Assembly: GCF_965201005.1 (NCBI RefSeq)
Contig: NZ_OZ241747.1
Coordinates: 2,790,001-2,854,000, forward strand
Reading direction: 5' to 3'
Length of the DNA stretch: 64,000 bases
From: Mucilaginibacter_A sp965201005
Lineage (GTDB): Bacteria; Bacteroidota; Bacteroidia; Sphingobacteriales; Sphingobacteriaceae
Shown here: one piece after another, positions 9,413-17,689 of the stretch
Layout of the letters: the number at the start of each line of letters is the position of its first letter
How positions within the stretch are numbered: the first letter of the stretch is position 1
Notes under the pieces: generated by a model
The model's input: only the letters and a program-made list of their open reading frames with translations
Databases searched by the model: none
Told to the model about the DNA's origin: nothing
Program-made: the position numbers and the translations under genes

Positions 9413-10440
9413 TGATGATGAATTTCCTGATCATATTGTTTGTGGCGATGGCGGCCGGCTTTCGTTTTTCGCCGGTTTTAAAAGGCTATTCGTACACGCT
9501 TTTAATTTTTGCTGCAGTAACTACTGCGTTGCATTATCCGCAATATTTTGTAGAACTGAACGGTTTTAAATTTGCCGTTTTGATCACGCCGCTTATCCAG
9601 CTTATTATGTTTGGCATGGGCACTTCCATGGGTTTTCAGGATTTTGTAGGTGTGATAAAAATGCCGAAAGGTGTGATCATCGGCGTGTTCAGTCATTTTT
9701 TGATCATGCCGTTGCTGGGTTTTACGCTGGCCAGTTTCAGCGGTTTCCCACCGGAAATTGCGGCCGGGATTATCCTGATCGGCTGCTCGCCAAACGGTAT
9801 GGCCTCCAACGTTATTTCTTATCTGGCAAAAGCAAACCTGGCCTTGTCCATTACCATAACGGCAGTTTCCACGCTTTTATCACCATTTTTTACACCGTTT
9901 TTAATGAAGTTTTTTGCCGGTGCTTTTATCCAGATTGATATTTTAAAAATGATGTGGGACATTACCAAAATGGTAATTATCCCGATCGGTGCCGGATTGA
10001 TTTTCAACAAGCTTTTTACCGGAAAAGTAAAATGGCTGGATAATTTAATGCCGCTGGTTTCCATGTTTGGCATCACCTTCATCATTGTGATCATTACCGC
10101 GGCCGGGCGCGACAGCTTGATGAACATTGGTTTTGCGCTGATTGGTTTAGTGCTGATACACAATTTGTTAGGCTACACTTTTGGTTACTGGTCGGGCCGG
10201 TTATTCAAGATGGACGAACGGGATTGCCGCACCATGGCCATAGAAGTTGGGATGCAAAACGGCGGATTGGCTTCCGGGCTGGCCAAAGAGATGGGCAAAA
10301 TGGCCACCGTTGGTTTGGCTCCGGCAGTTTTTGGCCCGCTGATGAACGTAACCGGCTCCATCCTAGCTTCTTACTGGCACCGCAAACCGATTTTGACCGG
10401 CATAGATATTTCTGAACCTGAAGAACAATCGCTTACCTAA
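9412..10440 (+). CDS. SBF/BASS-family sodium:organic anion symporter
   Basis: Inner membrane secondary transporter of the bile acid:sodium symporter family, with about nine or ten hydrophobic helices across 342 aa. Family signatures include GCSPNGMASNVISYLAKANLALS in the first half and a second motif, EVGMQNGGLASGLAKEM, in the second half; both line the sodium and substrate sites. Characterised relatives carry bile acids, pantoate or, in plants (BASS2), pyruvate. The ATG overlaps the RraA stop; ATGs at 9415 and 9418 are also possible. Placed among exported enzymes, its natural task would be taking the product acid (pyruvate or a keto-deoxy acid) into the cell. Word A begins on the last base of the stop codon (10440-10451). 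Confidence 0.9.
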   Translation: MMMNFLIILFVAMAAGFRFSPVLKGYSYTLLIFAAVTTALHYPQYFVELNGFKFAVLITPLIQLIMFGMGTSMGFQDFVGVIKMPKGVIIGVFSHFLIMPLLGFTLASFSGFPPEIAAGIILIGCSPNGMASNVISYLAKANLALSITITAVSTLLSPFFTPFLMKFFAGAFIQIDILKMMWDITKMVIIPIGAGLIFNKLFTGKVKWLDNLMPLVSMFGITFIIVIITAAGRDSLMNIGFALIGLVLIHNLLGYTFGYWSGRLFKMDERDCRTMAIEVGMQNGGLASGLAKEMGKMATVGLAPAVFGPLMNVTGSILASYWHRKPILTGIDISEPEEQSLT

Positions 10441-10510
10441 TGCTTCTTTTATCGGTATAAAATCATCAACATAAAAAAAACTTATAGAATTTGCTAAACC
10501 CAGTTTGTAT

Positions 10511-12322
10511 ATGAACCCCGAACATACAAATAAGCTGAAAACAGTTTCAAACAGAGAAGTCCGTTTGACCAGAATTTTCTCCGTCAGTTTAGGTTTGATA
10601 CTGTTTTTATCGGCCTTTTCTTGGTATAGTTTCAAGTCAATTTTGCCTAAAAGCGACCCGGACAACGGTGGACTTTTTTTGCCGCAAGGTTTTGAAGCGG
10701 TAGTTGTGGTAGATAGTCTGGCCGGACAAGCGCGCCACATTGCCGTAAATAAAAACGGTGATATTTATGTAAAAGCCAGAAATCATCAGGCAAACGGCGG
10801 TTATGGCAATATTGCCCTGCGCGATACGAACGGCGATGGTAAAATGGACATCATCCGGCCGTTTGGCACTTATGATGGCCATACTTATGGCACGGCCATG
10901 CGTATTCATAACGGTTATCTGTATTTCAGTTCGGAGCTGATGGTTTACCGGCAAAAACTTAAACACGGCCAATTAGTACCTGATAGTAAAATAGATACCA
11001 TTGTAATTGATCAGCCGCCTTACCACGAGCATCAAACCAAACCTGTTGCTTTTGATGATAAAGGCCATATTTTTGTGGGTTGGGGGGCCGGTTCTAACGC
11101 CGGCCAGGTTGCCAATCGGCAGCCCGGATCACCCGGTGTTGGTGTGCCGGATTCGCCAAACCAACAAAACCCGTGGCTGACAGATCATGGCGGTATCTGG
11201 ATGTTTGATGCCAACAAAAAAAACCAGCAGCAAAAAGATGGTGTAAAATATGCAACCGGTTTGCGCAGTATTGTAGCGTTAGAATGGGACCCGAAAAGCA
11301 AATCGCTTTATGCAGTTAGCCACGGCCGTGATGATTTCCGGTTGCTTTGGCCGGATTTGTACACGCCCTGGGAAAGTGCCATGCTGCCTGCCGAAGAGTT
11401 TTTTAAAGTAAACCAGGGTTTTGACGGCGGCTGGCCTTACTACTATTACGATCAGCTTAAACATAAAAAACTACTGAACCCGGAGTTTGGCGGCGATAAA
11501 ACAAAAGAAGGAAAAGGTGCACAACTGCCGCAGCCGTTAATTGGTTTTCCGGCGCATTTTGCCCCGAATGATCTGTTGTTTTATAAAGGCAAGCAATTCC
11601 CGGAACGGTATAAAAACGGTGCTTTCATCGCTTTTCATGGGGCAACCAACCGCGCGCCGTACCCGCAGGCCGGTTATATGGTTGCTTTTGTGCCTTTTGC
11701 AGATGGAAAACCGTCTGGTGATTGGGAGGTTTTTGCAGATGGGTTTGCTAAAGTTGATCCGATTGTGAACGTGAGCGATGCCGTTTACCGCCCGATGGGT
11801 TTAACAGAAGGCCCGGATGGTTCGTTGTATATCAGCGATACCGAGAAAGGAAAAATTTGGCGGGTAATGTTTAAGGGCGATAAAAAAAGCTTCGGGCAAA
11901 CTCAACTGGCGGCGATGCTGATCCGGAAAAACACCGCTTCCAACATTAAAACGCCGGACGAGATTGCCGACAACTTAATCCGTGGCAAAGCAACTGCATC
12001 GGCAGTTTACAGTACTTATTGCGTTTCCTGCCATCAGGCCAATGGCAAAGGTGATGGCAACCGTTTTCCGCCTGTTGCCGCATCAGAATGGGTTAATGGG
12101 GATAAAACCAAACTCATCAGCGTAATTTTAAATGGTTTGAACGGGCCGGTTATGGTAAAAGGATTGTCTTACAACGAAGTAATGCCCGCACACGGCCGGT
12201 TTTTAAGCAATGAACAGGTGGCAGAAGTATTAACCTACATTAAATCAAATTTCGGGAACACGCCAGAAACGGTTACACCCAAAGAAGTGGAAGCTGTTCG
12301 TAAAGCAACTGCAAAACCTTAA
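10511..12322 (+). CDS. Membrane-anchored or exported sugar dehydrogenase (sorbosone/glucose dehydrogenase-like) with C-terminal cytochrome c
   Basis: A six-bladed propeller resembling PQQ-dependent glucose/sorbosone dehydrogenases spans about residues 50-455 (LPQGFEAVVVVDSLAGQARH, VGWGAGSNAGQV, YATGLRSIVALEWDP, then GPDGSLYISDTEKGKIWRV). A cytochrome c domain follows with the haem site CVSCH at 504-508 and a likely distal Met in NEVMPAHGRF. An N-terminal hydrophobic segment (LILFLSAFSWYSF) acts as signal or anchor. The upstream TTG in frame at 10505 is less likely than this ATG. Expected role: oxidise a sugar to its lactone in the periplasm and pass electrons to the respiratory chain. The lactonase gene follows after 9 bases. 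Word B (10598-10609) lies in the leader codons. Confidence 0.87.
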   Translation: MNPEHTNKLKTVSNREVRLTRIFSVSLGLILFLSAFSWYSFKSILPKSDPDNGGLFLPQGFEAVVVVDSLAGQARHIAVNKNGDIYVKARNHQANGGYGNIALRDTNGDGKMDIIRPFGTYDGHTYGTAMRIHNGYLYFSSELMVYRQKLKHGQLVPDSKIDTIVIDQPPYHEHQTKPVAFDDKGHIFVGWGAGSNAGQVANRQPGSPGVGVPDSPNQQNPWLTDHGGIWMFDANKKNQQQKDGVKYATGLRSIVALEWDPKSKSLYAVSHGRDDFRLLWPDLYTPWESAMLPAEEFFKVNQGFDGGWPYYYYDQLKHKKLLNPEFGGDKTKEGKGAQLPQPLIGFPAHFAPNDLLFYKGKQFPERYKNGAFIAFHGATNRAPYPQAGYMVAFVPFADGKPSGDWEVFADGFAKVDPIVNVSDAVYRPMGLTEGPDGSLYISDTEKGKIWRVMFKGDKKSFGQTQLAAMLIRKNTASNIKTPDEIADNLIRGKATASAVYSTYCVSCHQANGKGDGNRFPPVAASEWVNGDKTKLISVILNGLNGPVMVKGLSYNEVMPAHGRFLSNEQVAEVLTYIKSNFGNTPETVTPKEVEAVRKATAKP

Positions 12323-12331
12323 TTTCGACTT

Positions 12332-13261
12332 ATGATTTCAGCAATTTTCAACCTAAAGATCAAGCAGCATAAACCATTTTTGGTGATGCTGTTTTTATCA
12401 GCCTTTTTTCGGGCTGAAGCACAATCCTCCGCAGAAAAACTTTTTACTTCTGCAGTTTTCACCCCAAAAAACAGTTTCACCGCCGGGGTTGAAGGTCCGG
12501 CGGTTGATCGGTACGGAAACATTTATGCCGTGAATTTTGATCATGATGGCACGATCGGGAAAATCACGCCCGACGGAAAAGCCGAGGTTTTTGTGGAATT
12601 ACCTGCGGGAAGTGTGGGCAACGGAATCCGTTTTGACAGCCACGGCAACATGCTGATTGCGGACTATACCAAGCACAATATCCTGAAGGTTGATATGAAA
12701 ACCAAGCAGATCAGTGTGTTTGCGCATGAGGACAAGATGGCACAACCGAACGATATTGCAATCGACAAAAACAACCGTTTATACGCCAGCGACCCGAACT
12801 GGAAAGCCGGGACCGGTAAAATATGGCGGATCGACACCGACGGAAAAGTCACTTTACTGGATAGTATGGCCACCGTAAACGGCATTGATGTAAGCCCGAA
12901 CGGAAAAATTTTGTATGTAAACGAAGTACGCAAAATCTGGGCTTATGCCCTGTCTGCCAAAGGCGGAATCAGCCATAAACGTTTGCTGATCGAGTTTCCG
13001 GATTTTGGCATGGACGGGATGCGCTGTGATGCAAAAGGGAACATTTATCAGGCCCGGTATGGCAAAGGCACAGTTGCAAAAGTATCACCTGAAGGAAAGA
13101 TTTTGCAGGAAATTAAATTGATCGGCCAAAAGCCCACCAATGTTTGTTTTGGCGGGCCGGATGGAAAAACTGTTTATGTTACCTTGCAGGATCAGGGAAA
13201 CCTGGAAAGTTTCCGGGTGGACGAACCCGGCCGCGAATGGACAATGATGCACAAAAAGTAA
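12332..13261 (+). CDS. Exported SMP-30/gluconolactonase-family protein
   Basis: A calcium-type propeller lactonase: Glu54 in GVEGPAVDRYGNIY, the NGI and PNDIAID asparagines, and MDGMRCDAKGNIYQARYG supplying the last metal Asp are the positions used by SMP-30/gluconolactonases. A signal peptide (VMLFLSAFFRAEAQS) directs export; 309 aa is normal. Lying 9 bases after the dehydrogenase gene, it would open the lactone formed there. Word B at 12386-12397 encodes the hydrophobic core of the leader. Another word B (13268-13279) lies just after the stop, in the short convergent gap to the next gene. It appears to be the last gene of the cluster. Confidence 0.88.
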   Translation: MISAIFNLKIKQHKPFLVMLFLSAFFRAEAQSSAEKLFTSAVFTPKNSFTAGVEGPAVDRYGNIYAVNFDHDGTIGKITPDGKAEVFVELPAGSVGNGIRFDSHGNMLIADYTKHNILKVDMKTKQISVFAHEDKMAQPNDIAIDKNNRLYASDPNWKAGTGKIWRIDTDGKVTLLDSMATVNGIDVSPNGKILYVNEVRKIWAYALSAKGGISHKRLLIEFPDFGMDGMRCDAKGNIYQARYGKGTVAKVSPEGKILQEIKLIGQKPTNVCFGGPDGKTVYVTLQDQGNLESFRVDEPGREWTMMHKK

Positions 13262-13305
13262 ACCGCCATACTGTTTTTACCGACATAATTTCATCAACCT
13301 GAACT

Positions 13306-14634
13306 TCAATTAAAATTTACGCCGCTGTAATTGGAACGGATGACCACTTTATTGTCCGAACCGGATTTGCCAACATAACCTTTATAATTTCTGGTGGAAA
13401 TATAGCTTCGCGTGCCTTTTTCCGGCTGATCCTGAATTTTTACAAAATCATCGTTATGGTTAAACTGGCTGTAGTGCACGGTTACATCAAAACCAAAGTT
13501 TTCAGAACCGCTCAAATCCAGCAAAACTTTGGTATAATTGGCATTAATGGCCAGGCTTTTTAACGTTTTGTCCAGATTATTGATGGTTAAACCTGCACCA
13601 TAATTCACATTAATGTTCGCTGAGGTTTTTAACCGTTCAATCCGTACCGGCGAATAGCCGACCGCAGCATTGAGATTGTTGGCCGTACCGATTTTCAAAT
13701 CACCGTAGTTAAACTTTAAATTACCACCGTTCAGGCTTTCAATATTGGCACTGCCGTAATTTATTTTTAGATCATTGGCGGTGTTGCTTAGCTCTTTAGC
13801 CGTAAAACTCCCGTAACTGCTGTTGATCATGACCGGCCCTTCCAAATCCGGCAAAACCACGGCACCATAGCGGTTGGTAATGTCCAATGCGTTTTTTACC
13901 GGCATAAAAACAGTATAATTGATGGTGATTTTACGGTTCACATTACTTCGGCCAAAGCTAAAAAAGCCATTATTTTTGTTTTGTTCTGTGATGTTGGTTT
14001 TAAAAGAAACACCGTCCTGATCCTGCGAAGAAACAATATCTACCGCATCCAGCAGTTTTTGGGTTTCGGTATCTTCGCTTGTGCCAACCGTAATTTCCAC
14101 ATCCACTTTAAACTCCTTTTTGTTCCAGGTATTTACCGTGATTTTTCCGTACTGATTGTTGATCGTCAGCTTTTCATTCTTATCTGCCGGATAGCTTTTA
14201 CTGAAAGTTTTTGTTTTTTCGATCATTTTTTCCTGCGGAAGTTTTTTCCCGGAACCAGTGATAGTCAGGTCATCAAAATCACTCAAACTGCCAATACTGG
14301 CCTGGATGTTATTGCTGAGGCTTCTGCTTAAAGAACGTAAACTATCCACCCAAACAAAACTTTGCAGACTATCCAACCGCTGGAAGTTCCATTTTTTAAA
14401 ACCATCTGTGTTCAGTTTCAGTTTTTTTTGAATGTGCTGGCGTTGCAAATCCGCCATTTGCTTTTGCAGCCCGCGCATGTTTTGCTGCAGGTTTTTCATC
14501 TGCTGCTGATAATCTTTTTGCTGGTTTACATCCGGTTGTTGAGGCAATGCCGGTTGCTGCTGCGCAAGACTTTGCAAAAAAAACAGGGCTAAAAACAGCA
14601 TTGAAATCCCGCGTCTATATGTTTTTTGTTTCAT
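13306..14634 (-). CDS. Exported DUF4097-like beta-helical protein
   Basis: No enzyme motif is visible. A signal peptide (SMLFLALFFLQSLAQ) is followed by a Gln-rich coiled segment (about residues 26-75, QQKDYQQQMKNLQQNMRG) and, from about 150, repeated short strands such as LTINNQYGKITVNTW, DITNRYGAVVLPDLEG and INSSYGSFTAKELS that recall DUF4097/adhesin-head repeats. Its start overlaps the preceding anti-sigma-like gene by 20 bases, so it is the third gene of a sigma/anti-sigma operon, and a role in envelope stress sensing or output is plausible but unproven. Word B (14590-14601, reverse) encodes part of the leader. Confidence 0.75.
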   Translation of the reverse strand: MKQKTYRRGISMLFLALFFLQSLAQQQPALPQQPDVNQQKDYQQQMKNLQQNMRGLQKQMADLQRQHIQKKLKLNTDGFKKWNFQRLDSLQSFVWVDSLRSLSRSLSNNIQASIGSLSDFDDLTITGSGKKLPQEKMIEKTKTFSKSYPADKNEKLTINNQYGKITVNTWNKKEFKVDVEITVGTSEDTETQKLLDAVDIVSSQDQDGVSFKTNITEQNKNNGFFSFGRSNVNRKITINYTVFMPVKNALDITNRYGAVVLPDLEGPVMINSSYGSFTAKELSNTANDLKINYGSANIESLNGGNLKFNYGDLKIGTANNLNAAVGYSPVRIERLKTSANINVNYGAGLTINNLDKTLKSLAINANYTKVLLDLSGSENFGFDVTVHYSQFNHNDDFVKIQDQPEKGTRSYISTRNYKGYVGKSGSDNKVVIRSNYSGVNFN

Positions 14635-15172
14635 TTTGAGTTTGCTTTTTGGTTTGATTATAATCTTCTATTACCTGCAGCTGCTGGTTCAGCAACTCGG
14701 TTTGTACTTTTAAATTCCGGATCATCGCCCGTAAAACCCGTTCCTGATTGGGGCTGTTAGGCAATTCCTGGTTAAGTTTTTTGTAGTTTTTGTCCATATC
14801 AACCAGTACGGAATTAAACTCGCGGTACAACTCCGGGTCGGTTTTCGCAACCGCTTTCAATTCGGTGCGTTTGCTTTCCACTTCAGCTGCATAGCGCGTT
14901 TGCATCCGGGCAAATTCGGGGTTAATCTGCGCCAGATCAACAGGTTGCCGATGCTGTTTTTGCAGGTAAAAAACAAACCCGGCAGCCATCACCAAAATAA
15001 TACCGGCGGCAACGCGCAACACAAAACCCAGCGAAAAGCTTTTTTTTGGTTTGCTGGTTTTAAGTAGCTGCGGCAGGCGTTTTTCTATCTGCTGCCACAA
15101 ATCCGTGTCCGGTTCGCGGCCGTCAAAATCATTTTTATGTTGTCTGATAAAATCTTCTAACCGTTTGCTCAT
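14615..15172 (-). CDS. Probable anti-sigma factor (single-pass membrane protein)
   Basis: The N-terminal 45 residues are charged and presumably cytosolic (MSKRLEDFIRQHKNDFDGRE, then DTDLWQQIEKRLP). One membrane helix, VLRVAAGIILVMAAGFVFYL, covers about 48-68. The rest is a helical periplasmic part (about 70-185) rich in Glu, Lys and Gln. It overlaps the sigma factor gene by 4 bases (ATGA type) and the exported DUF4097-like gene by 20, the arrangement of ECF anti-sigma proteins. There is no clear zinc-binding HxxxCxxC motif, so assignment rests on topology and position. Confidence 0.7.
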   Translation of the reverse strand: MSKRLEDFIRQHKNDFDGREPDTDLWQQIEKRLPQLLKTSKPKKSFSLGFVLRVAAGIILVMAAGFVFYLQKQHRQPVDLAQINPEFARMQTRYAAEVESKRTELKAVAKTDPELYREFNSVLVDMDKNYKKLNQELPNSPNQERVLRAMIRNLKVQTELLNQQLQVIEDYNQTKKQTQNETKNI

Positions 15173-15714
15173 TTTAAATGTCCTTTCTGTTTTAATAGTT
15201 CGATTAGCTTTCTTTTCGCCCTTAAAAATTGCGTTCTGGATGAATTGATGCTGATGCCCAGCACCTGCCCGATCTCTTCATGATCATAACCTTCCAGCAA
15301 AAAAAGCGAAATAATTACCCGGGAAGCTTCCGGCAGCAACTGCATTGCTTCTTTTATGCGCTCAATTTTGTATTCAGTTTCTTCGTTGTCGGGTTCTTCT
15401 TCTACTGCAAAATCAGTTGTGTTTTCATCCAAATCCACTAATTCGGCCTTCCTTTTCCGCAAAAAACCGATTGAACGGTGGACCACAATTTGCTTCATCC
15501 AGGCACCAAATGTGGTTTCCTGCCTGAAATCCTGTATCCGTGCAAACGCATCCTGCAAAACATCTTTGGCCTCGTCTGTATCGTTTACTATCCGGAAAGC
15601 AACATTGTACATCGCTTTTGAATACAATTTATACAACTCAAAATGAGCGGTTTTGCTGCCTTGTTTGCACCGGGCAACCAGGTCAAAATGTTTATCTGTA
15701 AAAACGGCTTCCAA
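15169..15714 (-). CDS. ECF-family RNA polymerase sigma factor
   Basis: Region 2 is visible at about residues 25-95 (ELYKLYSKAMYNVAFRIVND, EAKDVLQDAFARI, then TTFGAWMKQIVVHRSIGFLR) and region 4 at about 120-175 (LPEASRVIISLFLLEGYDHE, IGQVLGISINSSRTQFLRAK). No ATG is available upstream of region 2: an in-frame TGA lies five codons before the TTG at 15714, so TTG is the likely start. It leads a three-gene operon with its probable anti-sigma factor and a DUF4097-like protein. A degenerate copy of word A (15346-15356) lies inside the gene. Confidence 0.92.
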   Translation of the reverse strand: MEAVFTDKHFDLVARCKQGSKTAHFELYKLYSKAMYNVAFRIVNDTDEAKDVLQDAFARIQDFRQETTFGAWMKQIVVHRSIGFLRKRKAELVDLDENTTDFAVEEEPDNEETEYKIERIKEAMQLLPEASRVIISLFLLEGYDHEEIGQVLGISINSSRTQFLRAKRKLIELLKQKGHLK

Positions 15715-15902
15715 AGTATTCGGCTTTCATATCAACTGACGCAGCATTTTTTTAAACGTTACAATTTGCAACCTAAAATTGTAAAGGATTTATTTTATAC
15801 CAAAATTTACCCGGTAAAAACAGCATTTGATTTCGTTTTTTTGATTTTTGCAGATGAAACAACCGCAAACAAGTTACCCATCCAAACAGTATATTTAGCT
15901 TT

Positions 15903-16550
15903 ATGAACCTGCCACAAGTACACCCGGATTTTTTTAATGTTGCTTATAATGACCTGATCAAAATCGGATTGGCCATATTTTTCGGCGGCATTTTAGGTCT
16001 GGAGCGGCAATACAAGCACAAAACGGCCGGTTTGCGCACCGTCATCCTCATCTGTCTGGGTTCGGCAATGTTTACTTTGGTGGCACAAAAAGGCGGGACC
16101 AACGTAAATGCGAACGTCATCACCGGTATTGGTTTTATTGGTGCCGGGGTGATTTTTAAGGACGGTTTTACGGTTAGCGGACTTACAACGGCGGCCGTGA
16201 TCTGGATTTCGGCGTCTATCGGCGTGGCAACCGGAACCGGCGATTATACGTTATCGCTGATTGCCACTGTTTTAACGATTTTAATTTTATCCGTTTTTAG
16301 TTTGCTGGAAGATTACATGAACAAAATACACGCCAAAAAAGTATATGTGTTGGTGTTTTGCGATGCTGATTTTGAGCACATAACCACTTTTGAAAACATG
16401 GCCAAAGCGCAGCAATTAGTTTCAGAACGGCTGTCGATCAACAAAAAAGAAAATAATCTGCAGGCGATGATGGAAGTGACGGGCAATCAAAACAACATCG
16501 GCAAATTGAGCGAACTGCTGGCCAAAAGTCCGGTTGTTCGCTCTTTTTAA
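15903..16550 (+). CDS. MgtC/SapB-family inner membrane protein
   Basis: Family block GGILGLERQYKHKTAGLRTV and the glycine-rich helices GIGFIGAGVIFKDGFTVSGL and TAAVIWISASIGVATGTG identify MgtC/SapB. There are about four or five helices in the first 135 residues, then a soluble C-terminal domain (140-215) with an ACT-like look. Relatives are linked with magnesium limitation, acid and phosphate homeostasis. The gene stands alone between the divergent sigma operon and convergent selD. The upstream gap (15715-15902) carries word B at 15815-15826; no recognisable promoter. Confidence 0.88.
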   Translation: MNLPQVHPDFFNVAYNDLIKIGLAIFFGGILGLERQYKHKTAGLRTVILICLGSAMFTLVAQKGGTNVNANVITGIGFIGAGVIFKDGFTVSGLTTAAVIWISASIGVATGTGDYTLSLIATVLTILILSVFSLLEDYMNKIHAKKVYVLVFCDADFEHITTFENMAKAQQLVSERLSINKKENNLQAMMEVTGNQNNIGKLSELLAKSPVVRSF

Positions 16551-16559
16551 GCTGAAGCA

Positions 16560-16635
16560 ATACTGTTTTTATCACCTGAATTTTTGTTTGCTGCGGAGAT
16601 GTTTCTGCCCGAATTTATACCGGTAAAAACAGCAT
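16560..16635. repeat. Inverted pair of word B between convergent genes
   Basis: ATACTGTTTTTA (16560-16571) faces TAAAAACAGCAT (16624-16635) across 52 bases; the inner flanks ATCACCTGAATTTTT and AATTTATACCGG extend the symmetry. It fills the gap between mgtC (+) and selD (-), and the right copy overlaps the selD stop codon by one base. It may act as a shared transcription stop, as uptake-word pairs do in other bacteria. Confidence 0.7.
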
Positions 16636-17684
16636 CAAATCACCAAAATCAGTTCTCCGCCATCCGGTGTTTTCAGCCGGCCGAAAGGTTTGCAATGCTC
16701 TTCAGCAAAGCCTTCTTTCCGCAGTAAACTTTCAAATTCTGTGATTGAATTTTCGGCAACCGCAATCAATAATCCGCCGCTGGTTTGCGGATCGGCCAGG
16801 ATTTGTTTCTGCAGTTCTGTCAGCGGGCCGATTTTATGGCCGTAACTATCCCAATTGCGTTGTGTGCCGCCGGGAACACAATCTTGTTTGAGATACCCTT
16901 CAACCGAAGCAATCTTTGGCACTTTTTCAAACTCAATCACGGCCTGTAGGTTGCTGCCTTCGCACATCTCGCTTAAATGGCCCAGCAAGCCAAAACCGGT
17001 CACGTCTGTCATCGCTTTTACGCTTGTAAATCCGGCCAAAACTTCACCTAAATTATTTAAAGTTGTCATGTTTTTTAGGGCGATGGCTGCATCTTCGGGC
17101 TTTAAAACCCCACGCTTTTGGGCAGTAGATAAAATGCCAACGCCCAGTGCTTTAGTAAGATACAATTTACAATTAGCCGTTGCCGTAGAGTTTTGTTTTA
17201 ACTGATTGATGCTGACCAGGCCGTTTACCGCCAAACCAAAAACAGGCTCCGGGCAATCAATGCTGTGGCCGCCGGCAAGCGTAATCCCGGCTTCGGCACA
17301 AACCGCGCGCGAACCTTCCAGCACTTGCTGTGCAGTTTCTGGCGGCAATTTATCAATCGGCCAGCCTAAAATGGCAATAGCCAAAACCGGTTTCCCGCCC
17401 ATTGCATACACATCGCTGATGGCGTTGGCCGAGGCAATACGCCCGAAATCATAAGCATCGTCCACAATCGGCATAAAAAAATCGGTGGTCGAAATTAAAG
17501 CCGTACCATTTCCCAGATCAAAAACGGCCGCATCATCACGCTTGTCATTGCCCACCAGCAAGCGTGCGTCCGGCGGCGCAGTAACCGGACTATGCAAAAT
17601 TTTATCTAAAACGGCCGGACTGATTTTACAGCCGCAGCCCGCGCCGTGCGAATATTGGGTAAGTTTAATAGCTTTCAATTCCAT
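16635..17684 (-). CDS. selD: Selenide, water dikinase
   Basis: Makes selenophosphate from selenide and ATP. The N-terminal catalytic loop SHGAGCGCKISPAVL places Cys17 and Lys20 exactly as in E. coli SelD; Cys rather than selenocysteine is used. The AIRS-type ATP-binding parts follow (LVGNDKRDDAAVFDLGNG, MGGKPVLAIAILGWP, TGFGLLGHLSEM) and the C-terminus LADPQTSGGLLIAV. 349 aa is normal. It is downstream of mnmH by 5 bases in one operon, so the selenophosphate is most likely spent on 2-selenouridine in tRNA. No selA, selB or selC is in the window. Confidence 0.96.
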   Translation of the reverse strand: MELKAIKLTQYSHGAGCGCKISPAVLDKILHSPVTAPPDARLLVGNDKRDDAAVFDLGNGTALISTTDFFMPIVDDAYDFGRIASANAISDVYAMGGKPVLAIAILGWPIDKLPPETAQQVLEGSRAVCAEAGITLAGGHSIDCPEPVFGLAVNGLVSINQLKQNSTATANCKLYLTKALGVGILSTAQKRGVLKPEDAAIALKNMTTLNNLGEVLAGFTSVKAMTDVTGFGLLGHLSEMCEGSNLQAVIEFEKVPKIASVEGYLKQDCVPGGTQRNWDSYGHKIGPLTELQKQILADPQTSGGLLIAVAENSITEFESLLRKEGFAEEHCKPFGRLKTPDGGELILVI

Positions 17685-17689
17685 ATTTT

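Noticed and set aside
15643..15906. 87-codon ORF on the plus strand before mgtC
   Set aside because: Begins inside the sigma factor gene on the opposite strand, overlaps the mgtC start and has no features.
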